From assembly GCA_036172665.1 (NCBI GenBank), contig CM069878.1:23487501-23551500 (forward strand): a stretch of 64,000 nucleotides of DNA, in the 5' to 3' direction. The position numbers were made by a program, and so were the translations under genes. The notes beneath the pieces are model-generated. The model was not told the origin of the DNA. It did not search any database and saw only the letters and a list, made by a program, of their open reading frames with translations. Origin of the DNA: Prosopocoilus inquinatus. Taxonomy: Eukaryota; Arthropoda; Insecta; Coleoptera; Lucanidae. Shown in pieces: positions 22,840 through 32,729 of the stretch. Every line of letters begins with the position of its first letter. The stretch's first letter is position 1.

Positions 22840-25600
22840 CACAGTGGAACGATCTAATGTAACGCTTTGGACATCGGTCATAAACTCAAGTATCAAATTC
22901 AGAAAATCTTTTCATACATATTTGTTACTTATGTTGGTATATTAAAGCATCTTTAACTTTTTTTTAATTTATTTAAAAAATAAGCCACATAATAGCTGAA
23001 AAATAATGTCTTCTTTAAATCAGACAAAAATTCAAATTTGAATTTCTTCGTTGGTCTTTTTCTAAATTGCAACAAACTTTATACTTAAAAAAGAGTGTCT
23101 AAGCACATTATCCCTGATATGTCAAATCTATGCTCCAATGTGCCGTTTAGCAGGAAAATAAAAATTACTAATGTTAATCTATTATTGACAGTTTCGTAAA
23201 ACTCTCGCAATATGGCGCTGTATAATGTGCTACATTGATACACTACGACACTAAGTCTCAAGCTGATACCATTAGATTTTGCGACTTCCTGCGACCTTAC
23301 AAGATATTTACATTTTTATGAATATAGAGTGTTCTATCTAAGACGATTCTTTTCATATCTCTTTAGTTAGTCATTTTACAAAAAATGGTTTCAAACAAAA
23401 GTTTCATTATTTCATATAAGGTATATTTTAAAATAAGCATGCTGTATACAGAGTGTTCCGTTTAGTCTGGTTACATCACTTCGTTATTTTAAATGGAAGA
23501 CCCTATATGTTTTTACATTTTCGGATTCCGGGCTCAATTTTAATGTAACTTTATGTACCATACATAGGGCCTAATGTAAACCGTTTACGCGTTATTCAAC
23601 TTTTTGAAACATATCACTGTTGCAGTACTTTAAACAAATGCAAATATCTTCCAAAGAAATGACGCTAGGGACTTGTGTTTTTTTGCAAAAGATTCGTCTT
23701 GAAATGCTTTTTCACTTACACCATTAAGAAAAATGTCAAGTAACAATTTAAAGTATATTTATTATTTTTTAAATGTGTATTTATTGTATGTAACTAAAGT
23801 ACATCGAACATATCAAGAAAAATTTTACAATTTTTTGACGATATAAACCTGAGTTTTTTGAAATCTGAAGTATTATTTTTCAAACAGGTAACAGATGAAC
23901 ATTAGAAATGTCTGTCACGTTGACATTAAAAGTCACAATAACACGAACAAGTTAAACTATCTAACAGAAAAGTACACTTCATTTAGCAGGCCATGATAAA
24001 AATAGACCCTGAGAAACGTCCAAAATTAATATTTCAAGTTCAAGGTTCGCTATCCTTTGTGTTCTTTTAATTTTTCATTGTAATTATTCAGCATTTTCAT
24101 TGTTTTACGTTCTTATTAATCTGATAAGATTCATTGCTTATGTTCGTAAGCTTGCGATGTTTGTAAACGGATTTCCTTTAATATTTTTTTAATTTTTTCT
24201 TTTTGTTATGTTATTTTTCTTGTTGGCTTACGCTTCTTTGATACCATTTTGTATTTTTTTGTGTATCATTATAATTGCATTAAATTTTATAAGAATATCT
24301 CAAATATAAAGAGGAGGATAGGTTAATGCTGAATTAAATAAATTAATACAAGGAAGCAAACACTAAGAGGAAGACAGGAAAATTTTGCGTTTACATAGAA
24401 TTCTTGCCGCGAAACCGAGAGAGGCCCGGGTTCATATCCCGTGACAGAATTTTTCGGTCTTCCTGTTACTGTTTCCTACCTCGTATTAATTTATTTTATT
24501 AGAATAAATTATCACCAAATAACCTAATCATGATGGGTGGGAAAATATGGAACGTACTTTCTCAAAATAGCTCATGTATGCGTTGTTATATCGGGTGTTC
24601 AATTTGAAAGGGTTGTGATTCTTATTTTTTTTATTTTTGAGGATATAAATTCGGTTAAATCAGCTAATTTCAATGTTGATGCTAAATTTAATTTAATTTA
24701 ATTTATAATCGAAAAACGTAATAATATATAGGGTGCTCAATTAAAAGAAAAACTTAAGATTAGTTTATATCTCGTTTATCCGACCATCAATTGTTTTTCT
24801 GTGAGCACACACAGAAATTTTGAATTAGTCCCTCTACGTTCAATTTGGAATGGTTACCAAAGTAAAGTTTTTTTATTTTTGAAGATAAAAATCAGGTTAA
24901 ATTAGGAAAGATTCTCCAATTTCCATTATATGTTGATTCTGAATTTGTAAACAATTGCTAGTCAAAACATTTGTACGATCTTATTTTTATTTTTTTAGCA
25001 GTATAGCATTTTGTATTTCATTCGGTAGTGATTTCTTATTCTTTTTACAACGATGCCAACGTTTCTTAATTACTTACAACATAACTATTTAATAACAGAA
25101 GAATATTTTTTAATTAGTAGGCCATGTTCATAATGAAACATTATCTCTATATCCACTGCAAATTCACAGACTCCTCATTCTGAGGAATAAATTCTGTAAA
25201 AGTCTTAGTAATGGCAAAAAGTACCAACCTTGATTTCGCTGGGACTAATCATTTTGTAGCAAAAAAGTGTGAGACCTACTGTGGGACATGCTGTATATTA
25301 CTGCATTAACATTTATAAGTTACAAATTCTAGCTAATTTGCGCTAATATGCGAATTTAAAAATTATTTTAGTTTCATTTTCCTTTCATAATCCTTCTCTA
25401 ATAACGCAGAACTTAACGTAACATAACACCAGAAGTCTTTTGTTATTTTGGTTATGAACCGATGAATGAATCGTAATTTAATTTTCACCGTCTGTTGTAA
25501 ATGGTATTGGTATTATCTATACAAATTTTCATAAAAATCTGTACACCTATGTAGCTATAGTAGCCATGTCCAGAAACTCCCATTAGATCGTTCCACTGTG
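22840..25600. mobile_element. Non-autonomous element with CACAGTG ends and 5-bp TSD (Transib-like)
   Basis: Both ends share the same 20 bp, CACAGTGGAACGATCTAATG, then nine unmatched bases, then GGACAT. The 5-bp CGGTG flanks it at 22835-22839 and 25601-25605. Collapsing that duplication restores the piggyBac frame (TQPP to GPYQ). A 5-bp GC-rich duplication and a CAC-starting TIR fit Transib. The first seven bases equal the V(D)J recombination signal heptamer. No open frame over 60 codons lies inside, so a transposase from elsewhere would be needed. Confidence 0.65.
24336..24497. repeat. Fold-back repeat with tRNA-Gly-like loop
   Basis: Imperfect inverted arms of about 52 bp (24336-24387 and 24445-24497), sharing AAATAAATTAATAC and AGGAAGAC, surround a GC-rich loop. 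The loop contains AGGCCCGGGTTCATATCCCG (24422-24441), which resembles a tRNA T-arm and B box, closest by memory to tRNA-Gly. No full cloverleaf is possible. It may be a tRNA-derived SINE scrap or a MITE. Confidence 0.45.
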
Positions 25601-25605
25601 CGGTG

Positions 25606-26520
25606 GTTGTGTTCCAAGATAAATTTCTAATTTTAGTGTGTAAGCAGTCTTAGCCAGCAACAAGAGCAAATGTTTTTGTTCCATATTTGCTCGGCTTATT
25701 GGGGACGTATTGTCTAAAGGAACATCGTCCCCTAAACGCAAGCAATTGTTCATCAACTGTAACGTATTCACTTGGAATGTAGTACTTCTCAAAATTGTTT
25801 ACAATTAATTCAAAAACTTCTCTTACTGTTGCAAGTTTATCAATACTTAGTACTGCGATCCCTAAATGTCGTCAAACCGTATGCATCTCAATAAAAATCG
25901 AAACCGTTGCTCACTCATAGCTAAAAAGCAAGATTCTGAGCCATTACCTTTAGAATTATCCCAAAGTTTGTCCACATTCTTCCGAGAACTGCGAAGACTA
26001 CCTATTAGATACAATAAGCCAACAAAAGCTCTAATTTCCACTTCATCGATAAGGCGGGCGAGCATCTCGTTCTCTTGCAAAATGTTGACGTATATTTTCT
26101 ATGTATATATTTGTACATGTTGATATAGTTTTCAGCAAAATATCGTCAATAAAGAGATTTATAGTCTCGATTTCAGTTTCAAGTCCTCGCGCTTTTCCCT
26201 GACAACCCGGAAGAACAGTTATAATATTATGTGATCGTGTTTTCACATTTTTAGGGGGCTAAATTTTTTGCCATTTTATTTCTTTGTCTTTGCCGAGAAA
26301 GTAATTTTCTGTATAATCTGTAATTTCAACATCAGACTATATCTGAATAGTGATCACTGTGAATAACGACAGCTTCTTCTTCTTTATCACTTTCATCTAC
26401 CATTTCTAATTGTTGATCATCTTCGCTTTCTGCTTCTTCTAGCCACTTCATCCAGACATCTGGATCCCTACTACATTCAACTTTTCTTTTCTTAGACTCA
26501 GACATTTTTCTTCAATAAAC
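25606..26520 (-). pseudogene. piggyBac transposase, N-terminal half
   Basis: The likely start is ATG at about 26506 (MSESKKRKVECSRDPDVW), giving an acidic N terminus. Then come the DDE_Tnp_1_7 blocks VEIRAFVGLLYLIGSLRSS, KLWDNSKG and RFRFLLRCIRFDDI (about 26050-25865). The middle part is shifted. The tail LEIYLGTQPP stops at the insertion at 25605. Stops near 26340 and 26265 and frameshifts show it is dead. The transposase would normally excise and insert its element at TTAA. Confidence 0.8.
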
Positions 26521-26699
26521 AAATGTATTTCAGTCTAAATGTCAAAGAAATTATATTAACAAATTACCTTTGCGCGCAGTTATAAGACAAGCTATTGAAA
26601 GTATTTATAAATATTTTTACACAGTTGATCGCGTAGGAGACATTGGTCACCCGTTACACTCTACGAAACAATAACACCCTGAATAACGATCGAAACACA

Positions 26700-27260
26700 T
26701 TAATAACTCTGCTTTATATTACTAGCAGCATTATGTCAAGATATTATTAGTTACGCATATCAGCAGAAGTTTTATTTTTTAGCTGTTGGATGATAATTTG
26801 TATTTCATTCTCGTCTCATAGACTTTGGTGTATTGGTTTTTGTTTTGGTTAAATATTCCTCAGCACGTAATGTCTGAATATTTGTATCAATTTCATTTAA
26901 CATATTTTTACTTACAGTAACGAACAAGTTACTAAATTCTTGGGTGATAGTGTGATAGTGATAGTGTGCTTTCTTCTTTCTTTTTTGTAGTTTTTTTTCC
27001 TGTTTCTTTATTTATTACCTTCTACATTGCTTTCTGAACATTGAATGCCGATTTTATGCAGCGTTCGTAATATTTCCGTTTTTCGGACTCTAATTTCTGG
27101 TGAAAATAGGTTTTATACAATTTGTAATCTTCGTACCCTGATTGTTGTTTAGGACAATTTGCTATAGTTTCCATACTTAATGTACTTCTCATTCGTTGTA
27201 ATTCTTCTGTGTCGTACTCAATATACTGTTTCTCAGGAGTCTCAGGAATCTCAGGAGGCT
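26700..27260 (-). pseudogene. LINE polyprotein, linker and start of reverse transcriptase
   Basis: The minus strand reads DYKLYKTYFHQKLESEKRKY, then VINKETGKK, then NEIQIIIQQLKNKTSADM. These are the usual blocks between the endonuclease and reverse transcriptase of jockey/CR1-type LINEs. Stops interrupt it. It stops at the TTAA at 26700-26703 and continues on the far side of the piggyBac at 21821. Confidence 0.65.
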
Positions 27261-27968
27261 AGATTTAACTAGAAAGAGATGATTGATCATTTGATCATTG
27301 AAGTTTAAAAAGATCAAGTTGTTATATGTTTTAATACCCACGATTTTATATTATCGGTTTTATTGTGTCAGGCAAATTTGGAATAACTTTCAAATATACC
27401 TAAGAACTAGAAAAAGTAGAAAATACTAAAGATTTCCTAGAAGACATAAATTTAGATAAGGAATTAGGACATGAAAACAACTAATTCCGTATATAGAACA
27501 CGATTCTTTTTTGCCGCATAGAATAATTTTTTTAGTTAACAATGATTGCCGCTCCATCTTTCGTATAATAGCTTGTTCTAAAAGCCAGTTAAAGTTGGAC
27601 GAACAGTTTTATTATAAGTTAGAGTAATCCTTTTACATTTGCTGCTTGGCTCGTTGTGTTGCCTACAATTGATTCTCTCTCTTGTATGAAAACCAGTTAA
27701 AACGAATACATTCTTTTCTGAATCGATTTTATTTTGTATCGTAAACAAATGATGACGACTCAATGTATAAATGTAGTTTATTTTAACTATAATTTGCCAT
27801 TTTGTAAAAGTATATTCTGCTTAATAATTTTATGAATTTCATATCTTTACCTACTACTTTACTCATTAAATAAATTGAGCTCCGAAGCAGTTATTTAGTT
27901 CTGATTGTTATTATTATTATTATTATTATTTATCTGTGAGGCCTTAAGTCATGGACTTCTCAGGACCT
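27260..27968. other. No recognised gene; short ATT microsatellite
   Basis: AT-rich. An (ATT)n run lies at about 27908-27932. The 61-codon open frame at 27578-27763 on the minus strand has no recognisable motif. Confidence 0.5.
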
Positions 27969-28196
27969 TAAGAGCCAACCTACATGAGCGGGTTTTCCGT
28001 CGCGTTATACACGCTGCGGATTTCACGTTTGAACGGAAACCATGCATATAAACGCTTGCAACTAGGCGAATGGAACGCGTTGTTTATTTCGCTCGTCTAG
28101 TTTCGCTCGTTTGTAAGAATACTTTCCATTCAAATGTACAATCCGCGGCGTTTATAACGCGGCGGAAAACCCGTTCGTGTAGTTTGGCTCTAAGAG
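27969..28196. mobile_element. Fold-back MITE
   Basis: Inverted arms of about 57 bp face each other: 27969-28025 and about 28140-28196. They share AGAGCCAA, CGGGTTTTCCG, CGCGTTATA and GCGGATT, and differ at only a few positions. A TAAG on both sides may be the target duplication. It lies at the edge of a repeat whose other copy (7690) lacks it. Higher GC than its surroundings. The open frames on both strands at 28070-28345 read across it and are not genes. Confidence 0.7.
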
Positions 28197-28330
28197 CGAG
28201 AGTATATTTTTTGTGTGTAAAGTGTTCTATGGCTTTGTTACATTCAAATCTCCTCGCTGTTGAAGGAGAAGCAGTGTCAAATTTTATCCTGAACACTGAA
28301 GGATACCTGAAATGGATACCGACCATCCCC
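28197..28330 (+). repeat. Dispersed repeat shared with 7690-7825
   Basis: About 120 bp closely similar to 7690-7825, in the same orientation. Its nature is unknown. The fold-back MITE sits at its left edge. Confidence 0.65.
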
Positions 28331-28424
28331 GAGAAATATCTATAGCGTGGTTCGAAACCACGACAGGCCAGTCAGGTTTCAAAAAATTTGTGCTTTTGTG
28401 TGTATTGAATAATCAATTTCTCTT

Positions 28425-28960
28425 AAACGAAACATCACTGGGACCCTCGTACTAAAGAAAAATCCATGCAATGGGTTCATAAGGGCTGTCCACAACCAAA
28501 AAAGATCAAACCACAATTTTGTGAAAAAGAAAACTGATAGCAACTGTTTTCTGGGATGCTGTAGGAGTCTTGCTTATTGAATATATGCCGAGGGGGTCCA
28601 CCATAAATGCAGAGGCCTACGGAAACAAAATTACAAATTTAGAAACTGGTCTGGAGGAAAAAGTTTCTTATCCAAAAAAAAAAGAACTTGTTGCTGCACG
28701 AGAATTATCGGGTTTATAAAGCAACCAAAGTTCAGCAGGTAATCAATGACTGGGGGTTTACAGAGTAAAGGTATCCACTTTATAGTCCTGACCTATCTCC
28801 ATCAGACTTCCTTCCAGACTTCCTTTTATTCAAAATTTTAGAAAAACATCCCTGAGGAAAGCGAACTCAAAGAAGCTGTAAAAGAATATTTTGCAGGGTT
28901 ACTGAAGGATTTTTTTTCCGAGGGCATGGGGCAAATGCAGTTGCAAAAAAAAGGGTACTA
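28425..28960 (+). pseudogene. mariner transposase relic
   Basis: Plus-strand frames give IATVFWDAVGVLLIEYMPRG, then STINAEAYGNKI and YSPDLSPSDF-like residues after 28780, as in mariner (DD34D) transposases. Stops and indels are frequent, including an A-run at 28674. No inverted repeats were identified. It is a dead DNA transposon fragment. Confidence 0.7.
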
Positions 28961-29261
28961 GTGTTGGAGGGAGTTACGTAGAAAAATAATTTTCTTCTTG
29001 TTCTCTTAGGCGCTTTTTTTTATGGCTAGGTAGATAACATAAAAATACGCCCTTGTACTTTGTGGAATTTTATCAATCAACAATTAATTCGCTTTTGAAA
29101 GAGTTTTGATTATTAAAAACATTTTAAAATAACTTAATCTCAAACACGAATCCAAGGCATAATAAACAGTACCATCAATTTCAAATAAATAATTGTTGCC
29201 AAAGAAATATCATCAATTACAATTCTTTATGGCAATTATCGATCGGAGATCATCAACCTAC

Positions 29262-29440
29262 CCAGCTAGGAGAGTGACGTCATTTTTAGGTTATTTTCCG
29301 TCATTGACATCATTTTTAGGTTATTTTACGTCATTGACGTCATTTGTCCCGAAAGTGATGACGAGTCATACGATACGTATTAATAACGTCGTAAAAGTGA
29401 CATCATTAAGAGAAGACTCCCAGTTATCTGTTCAATAAGA
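29262..29440. repeat. TGACGTCA-rich repeat, copy 1
   Basis: Starts TACCCAGCTAGGAGAGTGAC and contains TGACGTCATTT and ATACGTATTAATAACGTCGT. A close copy is at 30646-30775 (CCAGCAAGCAGAGTGAC). The reverse complement of its start ends at about 32725 (GTCGCTCTGCTGGGTA), so these may be the two ends of one 3.5-kb element or members of a MITE family. Confidence 0.55.
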
Positions 29441-29625
29441 TGAAGTTCAGATATGATGTTCCAGGTAGCAGATTCATGACGAATGACGTTCTTTTGACAT
29501 CATATAAAGGTGATTGAACCCTAAAAATTATCTGGTCATTCCGTCTTTGCTAACGTCTTTTTACCGTCATTTCTAGATGATAAAACACCTATTAATAATA
29601 AGTAAATATTTTGGCTCAATTACCC

Positions 29626-30602
29626 AAGCAGCAAGCAGTCGTTTTTATCACGTCATTATTTGGTCAAAATTGGTCAAGGACGTCGAATGACCAGTTTCAA
29701 ACATCATTTTTTCGTAAAAATTTTGTTTAAAATTTGACGTTTATAAATCACGTGAATAGAACGTCACTATAATAACATAAATTTGACACTAATTTTAAAA
29801 GTTTCGTTTCGATAATAAATTTAGTTATAGATTTGACAAGATATTAGATTTTGTAGGAAAGTATAAATTATAAACATGATTGAATTTATTAATACCATTT
29901 TAATATATAAGAAATTTATTAGACTTCTATTACGGGGTATGCAACGCATGCGCCGACACTCGATATTGGGACATTGCTCTTGTGTATCGTAGTCGTAGTG
30001 CCCGTGGTACTTAAGTTTAGTGCGATTTGTTTTTGAACGTTAATTTATTATGTATTAGCTAACTAAAGTATATTCTACTTGTACGGGTACTAGCTTTAGA
30101 TATTTATTGTTTTAGTTATTAGCAAACTGTGTAAAGAAGGTGGGTATTGGTAACTCATATTTCATAACCTGTTATATTAATATTTTAACGGTCCTTGTGA
30201 TAGGACTTGGGCACTTAATTCAATTGTTTTATTTCACTATAGAGTAGAATCAAACTGTTAGTAATAGCTTTTTATGTTATTTTTATTTGGAATTTTAAAA
30301 AATATGTATGAATTTATTAAAAATATTATTTATTTATTGTTCGTAGGTATATACATATGTACAGACATTTGAATAAAAATTAAAATATGATTTAGTTTCT
30401 TGGTTACTTATGCGTCATAGATAATACAATTAAAAATGACGTCAGAAATACACGACTATTTGACGTACAAAAACGACGTCACCGGGATGTGACATTTGCC
30501 CGTCATTTTTACGTCTTTAATACGTCACTGATATTGGTCATTCGACGTAAACGATGACCAATTTTTGACGTGAAAAAGACGACACCTTGCTGCTTTGGTA
30601 AT
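29626..30602. mobile_element. TIR element rich in ACGTCA (MITE-like)
   Basis: The left end CCAAGCAGCAAG..GTCGTTTTT, with TCACGTCA and TGGTCA, is mirrored at the right end, about 30535-30602 (CTTGCTGCTTTGG). TIRs are about 60 bp and imperfect. The interior is AT-rich with no coding motif. The superfamily is not determined. Confidence 0.6.
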
Positions 30603-30645
30603 AACTGGCGTTTAAAGGTTCGAACCATAGCATTTGAACCATCCC

Positions 30646-30780
30646 AGCAAGCAGAGTGACATCATTTTTAAGTTATGATACGTCATTGACGTCATATATC
30701 CCAAAAGTGACGTCAATATAACGAGTTATACGACACGTATTAATAACGTCGTAAAAGCTTTGTCATTAACACGCCAATAG
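30646..30780. repeat. TGACGTCA-rich repeat, copy 2
   Basis: Closely follows copy 1 at 29262: GCAGAGTGACATCATTTTTA, CATTGACGTCATAT, then ACACGTATTAATAACGTCGT. Confidence 0.6.
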
Positions 30781-30815
30781 AAAGTGATGAAATGTTTATT
30801 CTCGAAAATTATTAT

Positions 30816-30990
30816 TGAAGTTGATTCTTGTCCGATGAAAATTGTAAGTACAATTCTTTTTAATCTTAATATGATGGGAACACACTCCTGACGAAGCTAT
30901 AAATCTAAAGCGGAACGTTGAGTGTGTTCCCAACATATTGTCGTGTTGTTTGTTGCCCGGTTAGTATTTTATTTATTTACTTTTTTTTTT
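30816..30990 (+). repeat. PLE terminal repeat (class C)
   Basis: Begins like the inner PLE at 36296 (GATTCTTGTCCGATGAAAAT, TGTAAGTAC) and contains a hammerhead at 30876-30931. No coding part is next to it. It is a solo end. Confidence 0.7.
30876..30931 (+). ncRNA. Hammerhead ribozyme (class C), core mutated
   Basis: Perfect 12-bp stem I: GGGAACACACTC (30876-30887) with GAGTGTGTTCCC (30920-30931). The core CTGACGA is at 30888-30894, and the stem II hairpin is GCTATA..AAAGC. The GAAA box reads GGAA (30912-30915), an A-to-G change expected to kill activity. The minimal C-G stem III and TT before the cleavage point match the intact copies at 36377 and 37378. Confidence 0.7.
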
Positions 30991-31573
30991 TACATTTCAC
31001 TTACCGTCATTTATCAAACGTAGAGTAGTGTGGGTTTTACCACTCTACATTCGACGTAAATGTTTTTCATTACGATCACAGTGTTTCTATATTGTTGCAA
31101 ATCTTCAAAGAAAATATGGAAGTGATCTGATGAAACAAAAACAAAAGTGCGAAACAAAGGTAAGTACGGTTTATTTTAATTTTAAATCCCAAAACAAATT
31201 TTGTTATAAAATTCTTACAGCTACCGAAGTGGCCTGCTGCTGAACAAACCCCCCCCTCAGTCAGCTTATTTAATAAGCTTTAAACTGATGAGTTTGTCCG
31301 AAAGTAAGGCCCTCAGCAAGCGGTTTGTTAAAATAAACAAAGAGAAAAAAAATTACCTTACTATTTTCCTTTTTTAGCGCTGCACCAAACACACGCGAAT
31401 TTAACCAAAAACAATAAAATAAAATATCAATTACTCCATCTACAAAATAAATAGAATTTTTGCGGAAAAATCAACCGTATTCCACCTCTCACCACGTGCT
31501 CGATGTTCATTCCACCCACCTGCCGGCCGCTGTCCCAACCTCCTTTTGTCACGTCACATCCGACCAAGTAAGT

Positions 31574-31924
31574 TTAAATAAATGTTAAAACAAAATTAAA
31601 AATTAAACATTTTTCGCTTTTAAGTAACCCAAGCGTATAGCGTCCTCTTTTCTGATGCGGATTCTTTTTCCGTCCTGAAGCCGGATGCGGACCTTTCTTC
31701 TGCTTCCATTTTTTCGAAGTAAATAATTTCTCGGAAGAAAAAAAAATTGCTTCGTTTGAAACATGGTCCGTCGACACTACACCGGGATCACCATTTTCGA
31801 CGTTCCTAAAAGAAGGTCTGGACAGTGCCAAAAGTTCTTGCAGCTTTTCCTCGATCCAACTCTCAGTATCAGGACAGTGGAGGAGCAAACATTCTTCATT
31901 TAAACTATTCATATTTCCTGACAT
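31574..31924 (-). CDS. Unidentified open frame, 116 codons
   Basis: ATG at 31922-31924. The N-terminal half is acidic with a possible helix (SWIEEKLQELLALSRPSFR), and the C-terminal half is Lys/Arg-rich (KKWKQKKG, GRKKNPHQKRGR). I recognise no family. It lies between the TGACGTCA-rich repeats and could be part of a transposon, or a first exon. Length and composition are the only support. Confidence 0.2.
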   Translation of the reverse strand: MSGNMNSLNEECLLLHCPDTESWIEEKLQELLALSRPSFRNVENGDPGVVSTDHVSNEAIFFSSEKLFTSKKWKQKKGPHPASGRKKNPHQKRGRYTLGLLKSEKCLIFNFVLTFI

Positions 31925-32039
31925 AAGGCAAACAAAATAAAGAAATATTAGAAAAATAATAATTTAATAAAAAAAAACTCAACCATTTCTAGGGTATCAA
32001 GACAAATAAAAACCAAGAAATAGGATATTACACAACAAT

Positions 32040-32095
32040 ATGTCTGTCCGGTTCAAGATTAAGGAAAATTGTGTAATTATTAGTTTAGAAACATT
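32040..32095 (+). repeat. PLE terminal-repeat fragment (class C)
   Basis: CTGTCCGGTTCAAGATTAAG followed by AAAATTGTGT matches the part of the class C PLE end that follows the hammerhead. Only about 50 bp remain. Confidence 0.5.
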
Positions 32096-32304
32096 TTTTG
32101 GGACTAAATGAAACTTGTAAATAAATTGTAAACAGTTGTGAATATAAACACAAGCTGGCGCAATTTTAGGACTTAATAACCAATGCGCAGTATATATAAA
32201 GACTTAAGCCTTACCGAAAGAAAATTTTGAAACGAAAAACGAGAGCAAGACGAGATCATCTCAAAATAATTCTCAACGACTTAGATAATTTACTATAAGG
32301 AAAT

Positions 32305-32388
32305 AACTTTTGTGAAAAAGTTATTTCATATGGCGTTCAACTTTTGTGAAAAAGTTATTTCATATGGCGTTCAACTTTTGTGAAAAAT
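32305..32388 (+). repeat. 34-bp tandem repeat, 2.4 copies
   Basis: Unit AACTTTTGTGAAAAAG followed by TTATTTCATATGGCGTTC: two identical copies (32305-32338 and 32339-32372) and a partial third. Identical copies suggest recent slippage or duplication. Confidence 0.9.
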
Positions 32389-32499
32389 TTGAATATCTGC
32401 ACTCACGATTTATTTAACTCTTTGATTACTTTCTTATATTTGTATAAAGAAGGCGCAGCAACGTTGGAACAAGAAATACCCCTTCATAAAATTTACTGC

Positions 32500-32725
32500 A
32501 ACGTGGGGGCAAAACACGTTACTTAGTCGTCATTATCACATCATTATGTCGTTTATTTACCTGACAATTGACGTCTGGGGTATGTTATCTACATGACGTG
32601 ATATGGCTTGACTTATAGAGTGATTAAGACGTCGCTCAGACGTCTTTTGGATGTTAGAATGACGACATTTTCGTGACAAAGATGACAGCATTATAACGTT
32701 CTTTTCACGTCGCTCTGCTGGGTAT
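32500..32725. repeat. ACGTC-rich repeat end
   Basis: Many ACGTC/GACGT motifs, ending GTCGCTCTGCTGGGTA at about 32709-32724. This mirrors the start of the repeat at 29262 and is probably the right end of a related element. Confidence 0.5.
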
Positions 32726-32729
32726 AAAA

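Larger units (their letters stand above)
21822..26699 (-). mobile_element. piggyBac element inserted in the LINE
   Basis: Flanked by TTAA at 21818-21821 and 26700-26703. The left end starts CCCTACG. Subterminal repeats share GGGTGACATG-like and GTCGCGT/TCGCGTAGG blocks near both ends. The extreme right terminus has diverged. It encodes a piggyBac transposase on the minus strand, itself split by a 2761-bp insertion. Confidence 0.8.
20550..27260 (-). mobile_element. LINE (non-LTR retrotransposon), split by piggyBac
   Basis: The minus strand carries the linker and early reverse transcriptase of a jockey/CR1-type LINE at 27260-26704. The rest is at 21817-20550. A piggyBac element sits exactly between them at a TTAA. 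Removing it rejoins the frame across the site: ELL before, TIVIYKCISTRIFP after. The endonuclease end is missing (5' truncation near 27260). The 3' end is near 20550. Confidence 0.8.

Noticed and set aside
24380..24460. tRNA gene
   Set aside because: Only a T-arm-like half is present. There is no acceptor stem, D-arm or complete A box.
31285..31320. Possible further hammerhead (CTGATGAGTTTGTCCGAAAG)
   Set aside because: The CTGATGA and GAAA boxes are present, but the eight bases between them cannot form a proper stem II and no stem I pairs. Probably chance within a hairpin-rich stretch.
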